DNA of 8,221 nt from NCBI GenBank assembly GCA_902477075.1, contig CABSFU010000032.1, positions 1 through 8,221 on the forward strand. The letters are read 5' to 3'. The stretch is from UMGS1498 sp900552335 (GTDB taxonomy: Bacteria; Bacillota_I; Bacilli_A; RF39; UBA660). Shown in pieces: positions 6,668-8,221 of the stretch. Position numbers and translations under genes: made by a program. The notes under the pieces are model-generated. The model was given only the letters and a program-made list of their open reading frames with translations. It was not told the DNA's origin and did not search any database. The number at the start of each line of letters is the position of its first letter. The stretch's first letter is position 1.

Positions 6668-7360
6668 ATGGCAAAATTTTGTACAAAATGTGGTAAAGCA
6701 TTAGAAGAAGGAAAAGCTTGTACTTGCAGTCAAAAAGAAGTAACAAGTGGATCTTTATTCACAGAATGTGTAGAAATTGTAAAGAACTTTATAAAAAAAC
6801 CAATTGATACATTGGAAGAAAACATTGATGAAACTAAAACAAATCATGCTTTTGTTATGATAGGAGTAAATGCAGTAGCAGTAGGATTATTTATTCTTGT
6901 TTTAGTAAAACAATTATTAGGTAGTATTACAACATTAATCAATCCATATGCTTATTTAGGTCTTGGAACAGCTAAAATGGAAATACCATATGTTAAAATT
7001 TTCTTTATAGCTTTAGTGGTAACTATTATTGTGATATTATTAATTGCTTTATGTAGTTATTTATTATCTGCTAAAGTATTTAAATCAGAAACTAGCATGA
7101 AAAAAATGATTACTTTATTTGGATTTTCATCTATTATTTCATCTGTTAGTTTATTAGCAGCAGCAATCTTATCATTCATTAATGTTTATATTGGTTTATT
7201 TGTATATATGGCCGGTTCTTTATTAAATACTTATTATAATTATAAAGGATTAGAATTTGCTTGTGACACAGATAGAAACAAATTAGGATACATCTTAATG
7301 CCATCTGTACTAGTTGTAAGCGTAGTAGTTGGTTACTTATTACCAAAAATCATGATGTAA
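6668..7360 (+). CDS. Zinc-ribbon multi-pass membrane protein (Yip1-like layout)
   Basis: This 230-residue protein starts with a compact cysteine motif, C5-x-x-C8 and C18-x-C20, so the second knuckle is C-x-C rather than the usual C-x-x-C. A soluble, probably amphipathic stretch follows (29-60). About five hydrophobic segments come next, near 61-81, 108-134, 147-169, 171-189 and 207-225. The arrangement resembles zinc-ribbon membrane proteins of the Yip1/DUF6574-like kind in Firmicutes, but I cannot name the family firmly. The start at 6668 has GAGGGA just upstream (6658-6663). It lies 13 bases after the preceding zinc-ribbon membrane protein and is followed by a terminator, so the two are co-transcribed and may form a membrane complex. 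That partnership is inferred from position and the shared ribbon. No catalytic residues are apparent. Confidence 0.75.
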   Translation: MAKFCTKCGKALEEGKACTCSQKEVTSGSLFTECVEIVKNFIKKPIDTLEENIDETKTNHAFVMIGVNAVAVGLFILVLVKQLLGSITTLINPYAYLGLGTAKMEIPYVKIFFIALVVTIIVILLIALCSYLLSAKVFKSETSMKKMITLFGFSSIISSVSLLAAAILSFINVYIGLFVYMAGSLLNTYYNYKGLEFACDTDRNKLGYILMPSVLVVSVVVGYLLPKIMM

Positions 7361-7365
7361 AAAAA

Positions 7366-7393
7366 CTAGAACTTCACAAGTTCTGTTTTTTTT
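7366..7393 (+). terminator. Rho-independent terminator after the zinc-ribbon membrane operon
   Basis: AGAACTT (7368-7374) pairs with AAGTTCT (7378-7384) around a 3-base CAC loop. A C-G pair with a bulged T extends the base, and eight Ts follow (7386-7393). It starts within 10 bases of the preceding stop codon. Confidence 0.85.
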
Positions 7394-7401
7394 AGTATAA
7401 T
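7373..7401 (+). promoter_or_regulatory. Promoter of rnc, embedded in the upstream terminator
   Basis: A perfect -10 TATAAT (7396-7401) lies 17 bases after TTCACA (7373-7378), which matches the -35 consensus at five of six positions. The -35 covers the loop of the preceding terminator, and the T-run falls in the spacer. The predicted start is about 7407-7408, at the first bases of the AGGTGAT ribosome site, leaving a leader of about 10 bases. Confidence 0.75.
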
Positions 7402-7406
7402 GGTGT

Positions 7407-7413
7407 AGGTGAT
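7407..7413 (+). promoter_or_regulatory. Shine-Dalgarno AGGTGAT of rnc
   Basis: AGGTGAT ends 3 bases before the ATG at 7417. It pairs with the 3' end of 16S rRNA through the GGTGAT part of the full GGAGGTGATC complement, and the same motif and spacing recur before 322, 8162 and the minus-strand gene starting at 237. Confidence 0.75.
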
Positions 7414-7416
7414 ACT

Positions 7417-8076
7417 ATGGAATTATTAGATCAAATGAAAATTAAACCAAATAATATGGAATTATATGAAGAAGCATTCACACATACATCTTATGCAAAT
7501 GAGCATGGTTGCATTAGTTATGAACGATTGGAATATTTAGGAGATGCTATTTTGGAGTTTATTATGAGTGATTACTTGTACAGAAATACCGATTATCCAG
7601 AAGGCGATATGACTAAAATTAGAGCTCACTATGTTTGTGAAAATGCGTTATACGAATATTCTTTACATGCTAAATTAAATGAGTATTTAAGATTAGGTAA
7701 TGGGGAAGAAGAAAACGGTGGAAAATATCGAAAAGCAATTGTAGCAGATATTTATGAGGCTTTTATAGGCGCTTTGTATTTAGATCAGGGAATTGATACA
7801 GCAAAAACATTCATTTATCAAACCGCTATTCCATATGTAAAAGATAACAAATTAGATTTTTATCATGACTACAAATCAAAACTACAAGAATTTGTACAAA
7901 CAGATAAAAGATGTTTAGAATATGTACTTGTAAGTGAAGAGGGTCCAGCACACAATAAAACTTTTGAAGTCATTGTAAAAATAGATGATATTATTTATGG
8001 TAGAGGAAAAGCTCATAGCAAAAAAGAGGCAGAACAATTAGCCGCTAAAAGTGCCTTAGAAAAAAGTGTAAAATAG
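7417..8076 (+). CDS. rnc: Ribonuclease III
   Basis: This 219-residue enzyme cuts double-stranded RNA in rRNA precursors and structured mRNAs. The RNase III domain (about 1-145) carries the signature E-R-L-E-Y-L-G-D-A (36-44), giving acidic residues E36, E39 and D43, and D-I-Y-E-A-F-I-G-A-L (111-120) supplying D111 and E114. All catalytic acids are therefore present. A double-stranded-RNA-binding domain follows (about 148-218), with D-Y-K-S-K-L-Q-E (151-158), G-P-A-H-N-K-T-F (176-183) and K-K-E-A-E-Q-L-A-A-K (202-211). It is slightly shorter than most homologues but complete. In many Firmicutes rnc sits beside smc and ftsY. Here it is flanked by terminators and followed by a pilin gene, so it is probably monocistronic. 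The very short predicted leader leaves no room for the cleavable 5' hairpin through which E. coli RNase III regulates itself. Confidence 0.97.
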   Translation: MELLDQMKIKPNNMELYEEAFTHTSYANEHGCISYERLEYLGDAILEFIMSDYLYRNTDYPEGDMTKIRAHYVCENALYEYSLHAKLNEYLRLGNGEEENGGKYRKAIVADIYEAFIGALYLDQGIDTAKTFIYQTAIPYVKDNKLDFYHDYKSKLQEFVQTDKRCLEYVLVSEEGPAHNKTFEVIVKIDDIIYGRGKAHSKKEAEQLAAKSALEKSVK

Positions 8077-8101
8077 TACTAAAAAAGGTACTATTTTATT
8101 T
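8070..8101 (+). terminator. Rho-independent terminator overlapping the end of rnc
   Basis: AAAATAGTAC (8070-8079) pairs perfectly over 10 bases with GTACTATTTT (8088-8097), with an 8-base A-rich loop. The left arm includes the TAG stop codon of rnc (8074-8076). A T-rich tail, TTTTATTTT, follows. The stem has few G-C pairs, so its efficiency may be moderate. Confidence 0.75.
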
Positions 8102-8111
8102 TGATAACAGA

Positions 8112-8140
8112 TTGTGATTTTTTTTAAAATATTATATAAT
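8112..8140 (+). promoter_or_regulatory. Promoter of the pilin-like gene
   Basis: A perfect -10 TATAAT (8135-8140) is preceded, after 17 bases, by TTGTGA (8112-8117), which matches the -35 consensus at four of six positions. The predicted start near 8147 gives a leader of about 15 bases with AGGTGAT (8152-8158) just before the ATG at 8162. Confidence 0.7.
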
Positions 8141-8161
8141 GAGAACAGAATAGGTGATAGA

Positions 8162-8221
8162 ATGAGAAAAGGATTTACGTTAGTAGAATTATTAGCTGTA
8201 ATAGCGATCGTAGCAGTACTG
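8162..8221 (+). CDS. Type IV pilin-like/competence pseudopilin protein, N-terminal fragment
   Basis: Only 20 codons are in the window, reading MRKGFTLVELLAVIAIVAVL. This is the class III signal of type IV pilins and ComG-type pseudopilins. A short basic leader (M-R-K-G) is followed by F-T-L-V-E, with glutamate at position 5 of the mature protein, and then a hydrophobic helix. Prepilin peptidase should cut after G4 and methylate F5. The mature protein would be anchored in the membrane and assembled into a pilus or pseudopilus. Which kind (fimbrial, competence or secretion) cannot be judged without the remainder. The start is supported by AGGTGAT at 8152-8158 and a promoter. Confidence 0.9.
   Translation, partial: MRKGFTLVELLAVIAIVAVL

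Overview
The window looks like chromosomal DNA from an AT-rich member of the Firmicutes, probably a strict or near-strict anaerobe from the Bacilli/Erysipelotrichia/Mollicutes-like side or a similar gut lineage. The reasons are the strong A/T bias, Shine-Dalgarno sequences matching the Gram-positive 16S tail, short intergenic regions, a Firmicutes-style topoisomerase I with several zinc ribbons, and an oxygen-sensitive activase system. The genetic code appears standard: tryptophan is TGG and all proteins read through at normal length. The lineage is inferred from these features only.

Layout. Bases 1-51 are the tail of a gene that enters from the left. A hairpin follows that can end transcription from both sides. 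On the minus strand (73-237) is a 54-residue protein with 11 cysteines that resembles DUF1540; it was recovered by direct translation. Divergent from it is a tight three-gene operon (322-3218). Its first two proteins are distant paralogues of the 2-hydroxyacyl-CoA dehydratase (HgdB-like)/DUF2229 superfamily, and its third is an HgdC-type ASKHA ATPase activase. Both gene junctions overlap by exactly 8 bases. Together they look like a split ATP-driven low-potential electron-transfer enzyme whose substrate cannot be read from the window.

Next is topA (3280-5298), with a near-consensus promoter, a TTG start and its own terminator. A two-gene unit follows (5434-7360) encoding membrane proteins with N-terminal zinc ribbons: one single-pass with a TcaA-like layout, one with about five membrane segments. 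Then comes rnc, encoding RNase III (7417-8076). Its promoter is embedded in the preceding terminator and predicts a leader of only about 10 bases. The window ends in the first 20 codons of a type IV pilin-like protein with its own promoter.

The most distinctive region is the activase/HgdB-like cassette with the cysteine-rich divergent neighbour. A second recurring pattern is the GGTGAT Shine-Dalgarno at a fixed distance before genes that begin transcription units. No RNA genes, CRISPR arrays, insertion sequences or attachment sites were seen. No stretch longer than 300 bases lacks a gene.
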